From assembly GCA_029964075.1 (NCBI GenBank), contig CM057149.1, positions 39,204,900 through 39,268,899 on the forward strand: DNA of 64,000 nucleotides, in the 5' to 3' direction. The notes below the pieces were generated by a model, which searched no databases, was not told the DNA's origin, and saw nothing but the letters and a program-made list of their open reading frames with translations. The stretch's first letter is position 1, and every line of letters begins with the position of its first letter. This DNA comes from Patiria pectinifera (Eukaryota; Echinodermata; Asteroidea; Valvatida; Asterinidae). Made by a program: the position numbers and the translations under genes. This document shows positions 34,503 to 48,500 of this stretch, in pieces.

Positions 34503-37500
34503 TTATTTACTGGTCTGCAACCATAGGGGCCCCACCTTCTGATGTCTGAATCCGTCTTGAGGCACGCTGAACTTGTACCCAGTTGGGCAGGCGTCGCTAC
34601 TTGGGTCGTAGGAGACAGCGGATGTACTGATTGTCCAATCATCTGGGTCGGTCGTGCTCTGACAGGCGTACTTCAGCTTAGTGGAGCAGTCGTTGGAAAG
34701 GTACCAACGCCAGTCTGTTTTGCTGGTTCGAAAATAGAGAGGAAAATTGTCCAAGAATTATGGAAAGACGAGCAATAATGTACTTAGAGATGAAGATCTA
34801 TGCGATACATAATTTAAGCCAAGAAACGCAGTAATGTAGCCTAAGCCCCGGCCCAGGTGGACCCTCTTAATTACCTCCCTACGTTACGGAGGGGAATGCA
34901 ATGAAGACGTCGTCCAACCTGGGCTACCCAAGCCCTTAGTGTAGCCCTGACCCGACATTTGGGTATACGGTTGTGGCTATAATAGCTACCACCAGAAGGC
35001 CCGATATTTCATGAATATCAAGGCCCCCAATTCAAGTTGCACTGAACAATTAGAAATTACGCGCAATTAGTGAAGTCAGCCCATTTATTTATTTTTTTAA
35101 ATCAGAGGCACAAAAAAATGTAAAAATTGTGTTTAAACCTTTTTTTCACCATACCTGATCCAAACGCATGATTCCTTGGTGAGCTTTGCTTCGGGTTGCC
35201 CTTCAGCCCATGTAAACAGGGCAGTCTTGATCAGGTCCGGTGTGATCATGTCCGTAGCTGGGTACTGCACGCGACACTTGACGAACTCAGTGAAGTCATA
35301 AATGACTCCCGCCCCGTTGGTTGGTCCGTCGTGTTTCAAACTAGAAAAAAAACACACCCAAATTAGATAGGCTTGAAAGTAGGAGCACTAAATTGTTTCT
35401 AAATAGTATGGTCACATAAAATGCTTGTACGATATCTAGTTATACCTGTGCTTTTAAATTAAGTATTGAAATTGTATATGTCTGAGCAGGCAAAGAAAAA
35501 AGGAACAAACCTATTCGATTTTTAACAGCATTTTTATTATTTGTTTATTTTTGTTTTTGCGGGTAAATGTCAAGACGATTTAAAGTTTATCCATTTTACT
35601 GCTGGTACTGATTGGTTACATCATAATCCAATTCATGTATGTCCTCGACCTTACGGATCTTGTGGTATGCTCACAAGGAACGTTTGCAAATAATCTCAAG
35701 GGTCAAGTTTGCTTCCAAATAAAAAAAAATTGAACGTTCATGAGCAGTTAGACACAAAGGAAAAAACCGTGGACATTTATAACAATATTTCATTCTTGTT
35801 TTTGTGTGTAAATGTTTATTGTTTTTGACGTGCTAGTTTTAAATGTTTTTTAAATATGTTTGTTCACATTCTTATTAATATCACATCTTATTTATTTGTC
35901 TTGTGTATTTTAATGTTCGTATATGTTTAATGTTCGTTTTGATGAATGTATTTTTTTAAATGTATGTTTTTTTTATTGTATTGGGACTGAATGCCTGTGG
36001 GCAATAGTGACTAGGTTTACTTTTTTTTTTAAAGTTCCATTCATCATGTTTTGTATTGCGTTTGTATCTTGTAGTGAGGGCGAATAATAATAATAATAAT
36101 AATTACGATAATACCTTCGTTTGAATTTGTGCCTTGAGTAGGCCTACTGACACATGCGTGCGATTGTGATTTGTGATTCCACCACTGATAGTTGACAAAA
36201 GAAATCAAAATCAAACCAAAACGAAAAAGGCTCCTCATATTTACGGATATCTTTTTTACTTACTGTGTGCTGTTTCCGTAATGCGTGGAGTCACTGTAAT
36301 AACGCAATGCGTTGGTAAGATTCTTAGTGCCGCACTGTGGATAATCTGTAAACTGAAAAAAGAAAGAAGTTGTTCAAACATATTCCCATTAAAGAGGACA
36401 CACACAACATAATCAAAGTGTAATGTAAATATCACAAAATTGTTTTCCCTTTGTGGTTCATTTGAAAATAGCTTCAAACCTAACCTTATAGAGGCGAATG
36501 CTTCCCCACCACAAGTTTATATATAGTAACCATTAAGTACAAATATTTAATGGCTCAAAAATTGGTACCTTACATATCTCATCTGCAAGTCCTCCCAGTA
36601 TATCTTGTGGATGTACACGCCCCCATGTGGGTAAACTTCGCCGCTTCCTGCAGTACTGCCTGTTGCAATCACTACGTTCTTTCCGGCCTGTTGAACAAAA
36701 CAAAATGGTCATACTCCACCAACAAAAATGTCATTCACATCGATAGCTCTTTCATGCCCAGCAAAGAATTGTGCTTTGAACTCGGTGTAAAAACGAAAAC
36801 ATACACGATCTTGTATAAATGACTTTACGTCATAGTTTCGAGCTGCCATTGTGCACAATCTGATGAATACATTTCAACTCCGCCGATTTTTGTCGCGAAA
36901 TCGTCGTTAAGTCATAATTCTCTATGCATTCGTGTGAGGCATGAACTGGTACTAAAAACCAAAAACTGACTGAAAAAAACACCAATAGGCTTTTCATCCA
37001 AAGTAGCCAAAGTAATATGCCTGAAAACCTCAAAATATGGCGAGGTGCGTCAGAGTTCCGGCACTATATTTTTAAGGGTTGGCCCACTCGCACAGAATAA
37101 ATTGCGGACTAGCCTACACCGAGGGTGTAGTGCGAGTATATTTTGTACCTTTCTCATCTGCCTAGGCGTGGGCCACTGTCCACCGTACGTATTCTTCAGG
37201 TCTGCCGGAGTCAGTATGCGTTCTCCCAGGTAGTCTCTCAGAGGATTGTTGACCGAGTCGTCATTACCTTGATCAAACTTCTCCTGTAATAATCGTTAAA
37301 AGAGATAGGAAAACGTGAGAATTGTCGTTCTAGTCTTTTTTTCCTGTCTAGAATTGCACAAAGCATAACCAAGTTCGAAAAGGACGTCCATATCTAGCCT
37401 ACGGAGACGTCTTTTGTCAGCATGTTTCAACGTACAGTTGTAACGGGCAAAGACATAAAGACAATAACTCTAATCAATTAAGAAATTCACATTGCATGCA

Positions 37501-40500
37501 ACTAAAACAAGGGAAAGCAATACTTCACACAAATATGAAATTCAAAAATATACTGTTTATAAAAAAAAACACTCAAAGGCATTTTGTACAAAGCCCACTC
37601 CAGAACAAGAATCAGTTCGTAGTACAACTCCTTTGGTTCGGCACGCAAGCAGTTACAGCGAAACGTTTATTCTCAAATGAGCATGGTCAAAACTTCCGAA
37701 ATCTTGATAATCTAATCTTGATACACGGGCAGTTGCCTAAGGACTTACGTTCATGTAGATCTTAACCATCTCCTCCCCGTTACCAGGGAGATTTATCCAA
37801 TCAGCGATCTCCTTGATTCCGTCTGAGAAAAGCCTATCATACACACTGCACTCAAGGTCGATCGTACTGCCCAAGTGTGCCATGCGCATCTGCAAATAGT
37901 TGTGTGTAACAGTCGACATTGTGAAGATAATGATAAACAGATGTCTTTATACTTGTCAATACTTTATACTTGTCAATACTTTATACTTGTCAATACTTTA
38001 ATATACATTTTAATTCGTGTCAATTCGGGTCAGTTCTCATCCTCAGGAATTATCCGAGCCCAAAGTTGACGCTATTTCTTTTTGATTTGCTTTGTACATG
38101 CAATTAAGGTGTCTAAATTAAACATCTTTCGTGCCGAAGGAGTTCAAATTCAAAGAAGCCAAGAGCTCGAAACACCGCTAATTAAAGTGTCATTCTTGCC
38201 ACGCTTAACTTAAAATCTCATGGATTTCATTAAAAAAAGAAGAAGATTGTTAGGTTACTGCGAACCATTTGGTGAGTCGGGCAATTTGAAATATAGATCG
38301 TAAAATAGGAATGCCTGACTTTTCGACCCAAACAGCAGAATGTTTCTGAAGGCCAAATATGAAACTAATTTTAGGAGTACGAAGGTCTATTTATAGTTTT
38401 TAGATTGGTTTATTATTGGCTTTCTGATGTCATGAGTAGTGTATACCAGAGGGACCTTGAACAGACTGATCAATTTGCGGCCACCAATCGTCTGCAAAGG
38501 CCAGGGTTGTGACGATTCACTGATTTTCGCGACTCGAGTCGAGTGGAATCATTTTAATGAAGTGAGTCGAGTCGAGTCGAGTCATTCGGTCAAGAAGGGC
38601 GAAGTTCGCGCAAGGACTATAGTTGACCAATGGTTAACTAACGTTTGCCCGAACTCTGTCTAGTCAACGGTGGTTGACAACGCTAGTCGACTATTTGGAA
38701 CCAGCCTACTGGGGTTGGTTGCTTCGCTGGTAACCAATAGCCGCGCGCATTCATAACGCTAGCAGACAGTCAGGATTCACAAGTTTTGCGATGACATTTG
38801 ACAAGCGTTTGACTAGAGACGTTCGCACGTTGCTATCAGTGCGCAGGCGTAAGGTACGTCACAAATGAACCACTACTCGACTAATGGTCCTTGCCCGAAC
38901 TTGGCCAAGGTCGCCAGTCGAGTCGAGTCAAGTCGAGTCGAGTCAAATATTTAGCTTGAGCCAGTTCGAGTCACTAATATTTGAACGCAATATATCAAAT
39001 AAACAAGTTGTATAATTACACGTTCTATGTTTGTACATGTCAAGCGGCTGTTGTACAGTACCGTGCTGTATTCGCAAAGTGGCGTGACATACATTTTGCA
39101 CCGTAAGTCATTGCTAATATCTTATGTAAAATTTTTCTTTTATTTTTAGGACACGATTCTTATTGCTGTATAGCTCCTAGTTGAGTTACAGTGACTCGAG
39201 TCGAGTCGATCGAGTCATTTACCCTCAGGGACTCGAGTCGAGTATTTATAGCCTTATACGCGTTATTGAAATCTTGGCTTCGTCTCTTTTCAGATTCGCC
39301 TCCTAGCTTAAGAAAAATTTCGAAGGAATTGAAATGAATCTGAAATTCAGTCGGAAATGATAACAGTAGACTTCTGTTTACCTCGTTAAAGCAAAACCAG
39401 TTGTCAATCTCCACTGCCCTGACACCCATGTTCAGTAGGTCCGTGAAGCTGAATTCCTGGTTGGCATAATTGTTGCAGTCCATTGGGTAAGGATTTGGAG
39501 GCGACCATGGACATGTGTCATTGACTTCCAGGATCCAATGATAAACAAAATGGGGAAAGAAGTATATGGTTAAATCTATAAGGCATTAGGTTTGACTTCA
39601 ACGGTGTAATGTCTACGGTGTGTAGTGTGATATTTACCAGATATAATCGGTAGACCAGTGTATGCAACCGAGATCCGGAATATACAGTTATTTCTTAACT
39701 TCTTGCCCGCGTTGGTCGCAATAATACCGACTGATTTCACTTAAGGGGCAACGTCAGTGGTCACTTGTTACTCAAATAAAGAAACGACGAGGACATTATG
39801 TGACGAATTATTTATACACTTTTAATCGTTTTATAGTTAAAAAAGGGATATTTTCAGGTGACATTTGGGTCAGGAACGGAGGAACCTACCTCCATATCCC
39901 CATGCTCTGGTGTTGTACCCATTGTGTGCCTATGAAATAAAATGTGATACCAAAGACAAATTGTCAAGATAGTGGGCCTTGGTTATTCTTCGTCCCCATT
40001 CCAATAAAACGTGTCTTCCGATACCGATTGAGTTCAGGTGGAATATACAGCAGTAAATATTAAAAAAAAATATCAGACCACACGTACTTTGAAACGTCGA
40101 GTTACTAAATCGATTCTTTTAAGAATAAAACAATGTCAAAAAGAAAAATTTGCCTGCACGACGGTGCTATCGGAAACCTCATGTATTGACTTTACACCGT
40201 GCAAACCTTCAAGTCGTATGTAGAGTTGTACTGTAACGTGTTTAGGCTATGTATCTGAAGTTTATATATGGGTTGAAATTTGTCTTTAAATCAGTGTAGT
40301 ATATCAGGACAATATGGTACGGTACTCCATCTTCCTGCTTGTAAAGAATCAAACAAGTATGAAAATGATGTGCCATTATCGTTTTCCATACAGGCTACGA
40401 CATCATATCAACCATTTATATAAATTTCATGGACAAATTATACTGACTCACATCGAGCATTTGCAATCGATTCCAAGGTTCGTCAATCTGTTGGATGAAT

Positions 40501-43190
40501 AAAACGCACACAATCCAACAAATCAAAAACAAGTACATTGATCAAAATCAAATTGCCGACCAATAAAGTGCGGGATTTATTCTTCGAATGATGAGTACGT
40601 AAACTACAACTGACTGGAAAACTAGGACTGCGACTGAACAGTTTCATTGGAAAAATCGAGAAGGCTGTTGGAGAACACTTGACATGATAAACAGTCTTTT
40701 GGTTAGGATCTAAAACAGTCCAATCCTCAAGTCTATTCTGAAACGACTATTGACTTTTCAGATTCCCACGGTTTTACATGGCGGCGAAATGTAATCCAAG
40801 GTGCCATCTATTATTGGACGTGTGGTATATAATTGAAGCCCAGTTAAATTATGACATAAAAATATTATGACCTTAAACTGGGCTTCAATTATATTGTATA
40901 GACAAATTTGGGTGATTTATTTTGTTTCAAATCACGTTGTCAAGTATATGCGTTTTAGATAAGAGACGATATTGTCTCCTGGTACATGTGGACCTGTGTG
41001 ATATTTGTAGGTCTACTCAGTGATAAGATAGGACATGTCACCTTATCGACGAAGTATTCATATCAAGCCATTATTACAGGGCAAAGGCAAAATGCAAACA
41101 AACTTGTTAGATGTTTTGTAGGGTGAATTTCAGAATACAAATTAAATCCAGCGACACAATCGGCTTGTAGAGTAAAACTGAGCATCCATTGTCTTCTCGA
41201 GTTGGATTTCATTAATGCTCCAATTAATAATTGACGAAATATTGGACAATCGCCGATTTAGTTAAAGGGAGCTGGAATCAGAGAGAAAAAAAAAGAATCG
41301 TAGTGCTAATCAAGTGCAAATCTTTACTTTAAACAAATTAATTTAGCTTTCACCACCGGCAATTCTTTTTTTTTCAACTTGCCGGTTTCCGAAGTTGTTA
41401 TTTTACGCCTGATGAACAGAGTTTGTTTATGATGTAAATCGAGGATACACACGTCAACATCATCGGTGAATCGAGGACAGGAACCAAATTGAGGACGACC
41501 TCATTAGAAAACGTGTACAAAACCAATGAGAGAGAGAGAGAGAGAGAGAGAGAGCTGTTGCGAAAAGGTTGAAGTACAAACAAAGGAAAAGGGAAGAGGA
41601 ACAAAAGAAAATCCTCGAATGACACCATAAACAAACGTGATAGAACACGCATAGTTATTGGGAATTGTGACTATAAGGCGCATACAAAAAATGTATTCCA
41701 AACATTTCCAGACATAGTCATTTCCAAGTAACTACATTAAAAGGTGTGCCCCTAGTAACGTTTAATTGCCCTTCAATGCTTGGCAACAATTCAATCAAGT
41801 CTCACCTGTAACTCTCGTTGCTGTTTCGCTGTTGCTATCAGCCAATCATCGACAGGCACCTCACCCGGCATGCATTTGTGTGTATTGTCTCTGCACTGTA
41901 TTCAAGAATTGTGGGAATTTAATTAGCATTTTGTTTAATTGAAGGTATATTGTGAGAAACAATAAAGGCAGCTTGACGTCAAAAAACAAACATTATACAC
42001 AAAAAAAACACACCATAAAAACATACACGCGAAATAATAACATCACTGTCATAGGCAACTATCATTGGGTGGGGTTGGGTTGAGTTTGTTTTTGCATTCA
42101 ATAGGGGACGTTGAACAAAAGAGGACAATGGGGTCCCCAATTCCCAAAGGTCCCCAATTTGGATTCGTGTACGAAACATATCAGAAGGTCTTCCTAAAAA
42201 GTTAGTATACAAACAAAAGAGGGACAATAGGGGGTCCCCGATTGCAGACAAATACACACTTGCTTGGGTTGGGTGGGTTGGGTTCGGTTGATTAACGAAC
42301 TTGATTAAAGGCAGATAGGAACCTTTCTAGAAGTGTTCACGTTGCTGGTTATACCTGTGCGTTGTACCTTGAACATGACGAGTGGATGAGTTGTAAACTA
42401 CCCTTAATCTTTGGGTTTTACCGTCTTGTATGGCTACTATTGCTGATAACTTCTTTTGATAAATTACTACGGGCAATAAACCTATTTATATATTCATATA
42501 TAGAAGCATGTTAATTATACGCCCCTCCCGTTGCAGTATTACAAAATCATCTAAAATGAGTAGGTCTGTTTTTAAAATTAGCTTTGGATTTTGTCCGACT
42601 TATCGCTGTTATAGTGAACTAACAGTGATCCGCTGTCAGATCGAACAATTAATATACATGTATAGAAGACAAAGCTGTGACTTGAACGGGAGTCTCAGTC
42701 TACGGCTACGCGGCTACGGATTAGCATGTCGATATATAACAAATAACGAAGCCATAACCATCAACTACAGGCAATTCGGCCACGGCACAAGACCCAAATA
42801 TGAGACTCTTACCTTCTTACAAGATACATCTTTGCTAATACCGGTGCAAGTCGCGTCTGCTTGAGCACCAACCTACCCATGCAGAAAACAAAACAAAAGC
42901 AACTTCATGAGAATACTACAATTAAGTCTGTGAATTTACGAGTCCGCTAACTGCTATAGATGACAACACAGTAAGAAGAACCATTTATTTTCAATGCGTG
43001 ATTTGAAACATCCTTGAAATCCGTTTTTTTGAAGTTAAGTCTTTCTTCAGACGAAGATATTGGAGTTGACGTTCTGTAAGCGTAGAACGGCGTTATAAAA
43101 ATACACCAAACGATCGATATTTAAGCACACCTGAGCGACTGCTGTCACCAAAAGGACGATGACTGCGACGAGCAACCGTGGACACGTCAT
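34503..43190 (-). CDS. Secreted PLC-like phosphodiesterase (about 425 aa, 11 exons)
   Basis: Exons on the minus strand, in coding order: 43190-43131, 42872-42813, 41895-41806, 39929-39890, 39524-39382, 37889-37749, 37283-37149, 36687-36574, 36352-36264, 35340-35155 and 34722-34503. All junctions are GT-AG and phases agree. The ATG opens a signal peptide (MTCPRLLVAVIVLLVTAVAQ) that fills exon 1. Residue 71 on reads AHNGYNT, then GVRAVEIDNW (about 117-126) and RMAHLGS (about 133-138). This H...ExD...H order is that of TIM-barrel phosphodiesterases (PI-PLC X-like / GDPD-like): H72, E122, D124 and H136 are candidate catalytic and metal-binding residues. Later parts (EIADWINLPG, VVIATGS, FTEFVKCRVQYP, LKYACQ) fit the back half of such a barrel. 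Many cysteines fit an extracellular, disulfide-bonded enzyme. It probably cleaves a phosphodiester of lipid or glycerol type; the substrate is unknown. Long introns hold simple repeats. Confidence 0.82.
36085..36102. repeat. (AAT)n microsatellite
   Basis: About six AAT units in an intron of the phosphodiesterase gene. Confidence 0.8.
37946..37998. repeat. 17-bp tandem repeat, three copies
   Basis: Unit ACTTGTCAATACTTTAT, direct orientation, in an intron of the phosphodiesterase gene. Confidence 0.85.
38510..39250. repeat. Clusters of GAGTC repeats around a 0.7-kb segment
   Basis: Three blocks of GAGTC/GACTC units at about 38528-38585, 38912-38962 and 39193-39242, separated by non-repetitive DNA, in one intron of the phosphodiesterase gene. 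The spacing suggests a repeat-tipped mobile element, but its ends are not defined. Confidence 0.6.
41529..41552. repeat. (GA)n microsatellite
   Basis: About twelve GA units in the third intron of the phosphodiesterase gene. Confidence 0.9.
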
Positions 43191-44659
43191 GGTTGTAGCA
43201 ATTATCAAATCACTGTGAAGGTCAGCTGCAGAACGACTGGATTTCAGTAGCGCCCTACGCACTTCTAAAAATGTGAGTGCTGTATTGTTTTTATGAGATC
43301 ATGACTTACTCTGCTGCGCATGACCGTACAGGCGGTTATCTAATAACCTGGCTACCCTGGGCATAGTTTGAAAGGTTCGTGACCTTTATCGTTGCTTTTG
43401 ATAAGAGTCCAATAAAAGTTACAACTTAAATATTTGCTCAATCAGATATTCAAAGTTTGTTTTGCGTATGGTAACAAGTGAACTATCGCATTTAACACTG
43501 AAACAAATTACTCGGACCTTAAAGGGATCATGGCATGAATTTTACTTTAGAACATAATTTTGTGCAACTTTTTACTCCTTTATAAAATGTACGAACACTT
43601 TTTCACATCCCATTTCTTGTTAATTTTATTGAAAAAGTGCAACTTTCATTATCAAACATTTAAAATCGTCCGTGTTTTTCCTGACGCAGTTTCTATGATG
43701 TCAGTTTAGGAAGATATACTGTTCAGTTAAGGGATTTTAATTCTGTTGAAACAGTGACTCAAAAACAAAATGCGCATTGAAAACATTTGTCGGAAAGGTT
43801 TGCTCGTTGCCTACTGTCATGTACTGAAACGACAACGGATCAACAAAGACAAGACAATTTACAACAATAAAGTATCAAACATTCTGGCAATCTTTGGTGC
43901 TGAAATAGCTGTAACATTAATGTTTCTGTCTAAAATGATATCGCACTTTTGCTCATGAATGTGGAAACCATTAGCATTAGCTTGAATATAGCAAAATTAA
44001 AGTTGAAAATAAACTGAAATGGGACACAAAGGTGCGTTTTTGAGGACTGCGTTAAAATACGTTATGTAGGTCATGTTATAATTAATATGCAGGGTGAGTC
44101 AAAAAGAAAATGACCTTATTACAATGTATTATTGCTCCTTTAAAGGAATCAAATTTGATACACCAATATGAAGAGCACGTTCCTCATTATCTTGAAAAAA
44201 TAACTTAAATTGATCCATGCTCTCAGACGTTATGTACTAAATGAAACGATTTTACAGCTGTCTGTGAAACGCATTGGAAGCTATTTGAGCTGCAGACTAC
44301 AAGCAGGGCATTCAAATGACATGTTCATATTCAAAAGCTGGATTGTGTTTGCGTCGGCCGGGTGATGTAAATTTAATATTAGGTTTGCCCTTCAACGACG
44401 TATTAATATTCAAGTCTGTTTTTTTTCTCACTTTCACTAGGGAACCGGGGCTTTAAATACTGAGTATACAGTGTTTATACGTTGTTGAAGAGAAAACCTA
44501 ATATTGAGATTTTAATAATTTGAATTGTACTGTCAGTTTTGGTGTTTTGAATTTTTATCGGTATTCGTTTGCAAGTCTTGGTTCATTCTTGGAGCTAGGA
44601 AAACGTCTATGTTACGTTGCATTAAATGGGTTCTATCAGTCCACAGAATGGTTTAAACA
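43191..44659. other. Intergenic region upstream of the phosphodiesterase gene
   Basis: Should contain the promoter and 5'UTR of the minus-strand gene; no TATA box at a convincing distance. The word CAGGGTGAGTCAAAAAGAAA at about 44092 resembles a transposon tip, but no partner end was found. Confidence 0.35.
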
Positions 44660-44850
44660 CAGTGACGTAGCCACGCGGGGGAGGGGGCGCAGCCCATGAA
44701 ACCTTGTCGCCCCCCAGTCGCCCCCCACTGAGATTGTGAGTTTCTAAAAAAATTATCATTGATCTACATGACGCCCCCCATGAAATGTTCCAGCCCCCCA
44801 GCGCCCCCCGCCCCCGCCCACCCACTGAAAAATTCCTGGCTACGCCACTG
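44660..44850. mobile_element. hAT-type MITE with perfect 8-bp target duplication
   Basis: Begins CAGTGACGTAGCCACG and ends CCTGGCTACGCCACTG (imperfect inverted ends). It is flanked by the exact direct repeat TTTAAACA at 44652-44659 and 44851-44858. 191 bp, GC-rich inside, no coding capacity. Confidence 0.92.
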
Positions 44851-45527
44851 TTTAAACATGATTACTGGTGGACATCTTGCTTTCTCAAAAAATAAATTCT
44901 CCTTTCCTTCCAGCCTGCTCATATTAATATGAAATGTGATACTGCATTTTGGCGGGTCAGATTGTATCATTTTAACTTCAAAAAAAAAATCGTGCATGCT
45001 TTCACTAACTCACGGCGCGACGAATTGATGCTGTTTTTATCCAAGACACCGCATACAAAAACAAACGGTAATGTAACGCACATGCAGGCACCAGACTACT
45101 CCTCGTTTGCATACGTGTTCAAAAATTTTGCACATGCATGATCCAATACCAGGGTGAGAGAGCAGGTAGTGGTAGGCGCGCACTGCTCGACACCCCGCGG
45201 ACGAGGTCGACTACGGTCGGTCTAAAACGCAAGAGCACTACTAGGAATTATACAGTTGTTCCGTTTTGTGTTTGCTGCGTTATGTGCACTTCGATGTGTT
45301 TTACCCATAGAGCTATGTTAAATTACCCTGCATGCCGTGCATGTGTGCAGATGGTGGATTGCAATGCTAAGGTCGACAATATACTGCATGCACTATGCAC
45401 ATTAATGACCTGAATTTTTCGCTCGAGATCAAAGTTCACAATCAACGAAACTAGCAAGCAGTAGCCTGTGACTAGACTGGAACTTATCTGCAAGTTCAAA
45501 ACTCGGTACAGGTAGGCGACATTTGCC

Positions 45528-48500
45528 ATGATGTACGATGTTTGTATCGTTGGGGCCGGATTATGGGGTTCGTCAGCGGCCAGACACGCATCGTTGCCTG
45601 GTCGCAAGGTGTGTCTTATAGGACCTAGTGAACCACAGGAAAAGGTGAAGATTATTAGCTAGCTTAAAGGTGTTTACATCCAGGTTCGACCCTAGCGGCG
45701 GGCTATTCACTACCATTCTTGAAGTAGCCCGCTTGCGAGTCAAAAGTATGGAAATAAGGCAGGAAACTGGTACCTAGCTCTTCCAAATGGGGGCGCTGTT
45801 CAAAACTGAACATATTGTGCACACTGGAAAATAATGTGCTAATGGTTGTACAATATATGTAATGTTTTTTGAGCTGGTTTTCTAAGTTTGGGTTGATGTC
45901 AAAACTCTGTTACCATTTATGGAAATACTTACTGAAAAAGATAAAATTAACCAAGTTTTAAAAATCCGCCGGGGGGGGGCAAGTTGCCCCCTCTGCCCCC
46001 CTCTGGTTACGCCACTGCATGCTTCACACCAGTTCCGGTTGTGTGACCGCCACTGACACACAGACGACAGACATCATACAGACACCGTTGGATATTTTTT
46101 TTAACTCTTATTACATTTCGTTCCGTGTTCTGTAGGACCGCCCTGGTCGGGACATTTTTGCCTCTCACTACGACGCCGGGCGAAATGTGCGCAAATACCA
46201 CGGATATCATCACACCAGAGGCTCGTTGACAACGAAAACGTTCCAAAGCCTTCTTCACTTGGAAGCTACTACAGGTAAAGTGTGCCTCCTTCAACTCAAC
46301 TCTTGTCGTCTCCATCAAAACTTGGTTAATTTTATCAATGTAATCTTTGGAACATTTTCCAAAATGTATTCAGATGAGGATTTGATAGACCTAAAGATCA
46401 AAAAGTAAAAAAAAGATCATGAAGTCCAAATGCCGTTTGAAGCTATACGAAAGTTCCGACGATTGAGAGCTCTTTTACCCATGCACTACAACGCCCTCTT
46501 TGTAAAATTAGTACAACTAAAATTGCCTATAATATCTCGGAGCAAAATAGTTAATGACAAGCACAGCAATGTAGCGTAGAATCATCTATTACGTGTAATA
46601 TGCCTACAATTTTGAAACAACTACATGTATATAGGCCTAAATAGTAAATAATGTGTGACCTGGTTGTGTGTTTTCAGGTGTCAAACTCAACGCAAAGGCG
46701 GGTTTCATGTTGTTTGGCAAGGATATACGCAACATTATGGTGCCATCTGCTAAGACAGAATGTCTTCTTTTGACGGCAGAGGGCGTCTGTGAAAGGTATC
46801 CATTCTTGGACACCAGCCGATATGGCGACACCGCCATGTTGTTACCAGTTGACGCCGGCCACGCCAACCCTCGAATGATCGTCCGCGCGCAGCAAAAGGC
46901 AGCCGCCCTCCAAGGCTGTGATATAATCGATGACGTGGTTGAGACGGTGGGGGAGTCGGGGGACCACACTCACGGCGAACCATTGATGAGGGTTGTGATG
47001 GAGAAAGGGCGCCCCCTACTGGCCAAGAAGGTGTTGCTATGCACAGGTGCTTTCACACAGCTCAAGAATCTTTTACCGTCCTCAACAAAGCTGGACTTGG
47101 AAATCCATGGGGCATTCACAGTTAAACTGGAAGTTGGGGGAGGGGATTTGGAAAAGTTTCGCACCATGCCTACTATGGCTTCCCACGGTGACCCCGAGCG
47201 GGATTGTTATATACTTCCTCCAATAAAGTACCCAGATGGTAAGGTCAAAGGTCATTTACCTTAAATTATTTTATATTACCCAAGATGTCGAAACCACCTT
47301 AGCTTTGTTGCACATTATGGTAGCAGCAAACAGCGTTTCTTACTAAAAACCAGTTCAAAGAAAAAAGACACAGTCATCACTGGAAAAAAAACTACAAGGA
47401 AACTCAGATTAAAAGTAAAACAAGTCTTCCAGAGTCGAGGGTTCGAGTTTCTTATTTTTGAAATAAGATCAAGTATTAAACGAAAGCCTCCTTTTAAGTA
47501 GCTCTTAACACAAACGAATTAAACCACGTAAGCACTCCGTTTGACGTGTGGGAATATCTGCAACTTCTTCTAAGTAAAGATGAAAAATAAATTCCACCGC
47601 TGCAGTGTTAATGTGACATACAATGTATATGTTTTTTTTTTATACATCCATCCAGGCAAACACTACATGAAGATAGGGCCTATGAACGATGACGAGCGAA
47701 GACTGATTACACTCGAGGATGTCAAAGGCTGGTTTCTGTCCCAGCCCGATCCGAAGTTGGTGAAAAATTACAAAGATATAATTTTGGCGGTTGTAAAAGG
47801 TAACTGAGGGGTTGAGGTATTATGACCACTATATTGAAGCTACAATTTCAAAAACGTGAAAGGAAAACCTCATCCAAAGACATAGCTAATAATACAAACG
47901 ATACAATATTTACATATACATTTTATTTCTTACAACGAGGGATTTTTTAGGTTTATCCAATCTGTTTTTCCCCAGGGATTTGTTATTTATTGTTCAATGT
48001 CTCTTTTCTTGATATCCGTATACAACTTGAACATTTTATATATGACAAATATAAATTTAATAAGTTCCATTAAATTTAAGTTCCTAATATCAAGAAAGAG
48101 TTCCATTTCTGATAAAATATTTATTTGCAACCAATATTTATTGAAAAGTGAATATTTATTGAAGTGGACATTTATTGATAATGTTTTGAAAAATATCAAG
48201 TTCAATGCACAGGCTTCACTCCACTATCTGCCAAAACCAATGTGTGTGGACTGTCACGCCGACCAGACTCTAGATTCTTCCAACAGTATTATCAAAGTAC
48301 AAGGATACTGCTATTGGATTACTTTTTTTAGTTCAAAATCTAAAGCAGCCACTCAATGCCTTGACTTTACAAAAATAACCAGTAGCCATTTCTTTTGTCT
48401 ATTTCGTAGGTTTCAATCCAGTCTCTGTCAAAACCGATATGTGCGTATGTTCAAGTACGCCGACTGGACTCCCCTACTGTGATATGGTATCGCCCAGACT

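Noticed and set aside
34503-43190. Secreted sphingomyelinase-D-like toxin
   Set aside because: The H...ExD...H order is shared by many TIM-barrel phosphodiesterases; spacing between the first His and ExD (about 50 residues) is unlike the about 20 of spider-type enzymes. Nothing else suggests a venom protein.
44092-44120. CAGGGTGAGTCAAAAAGAAA as the tip of a mariner-like transposon
   Set aside because: No matching inverted end or target-site duplication was found.
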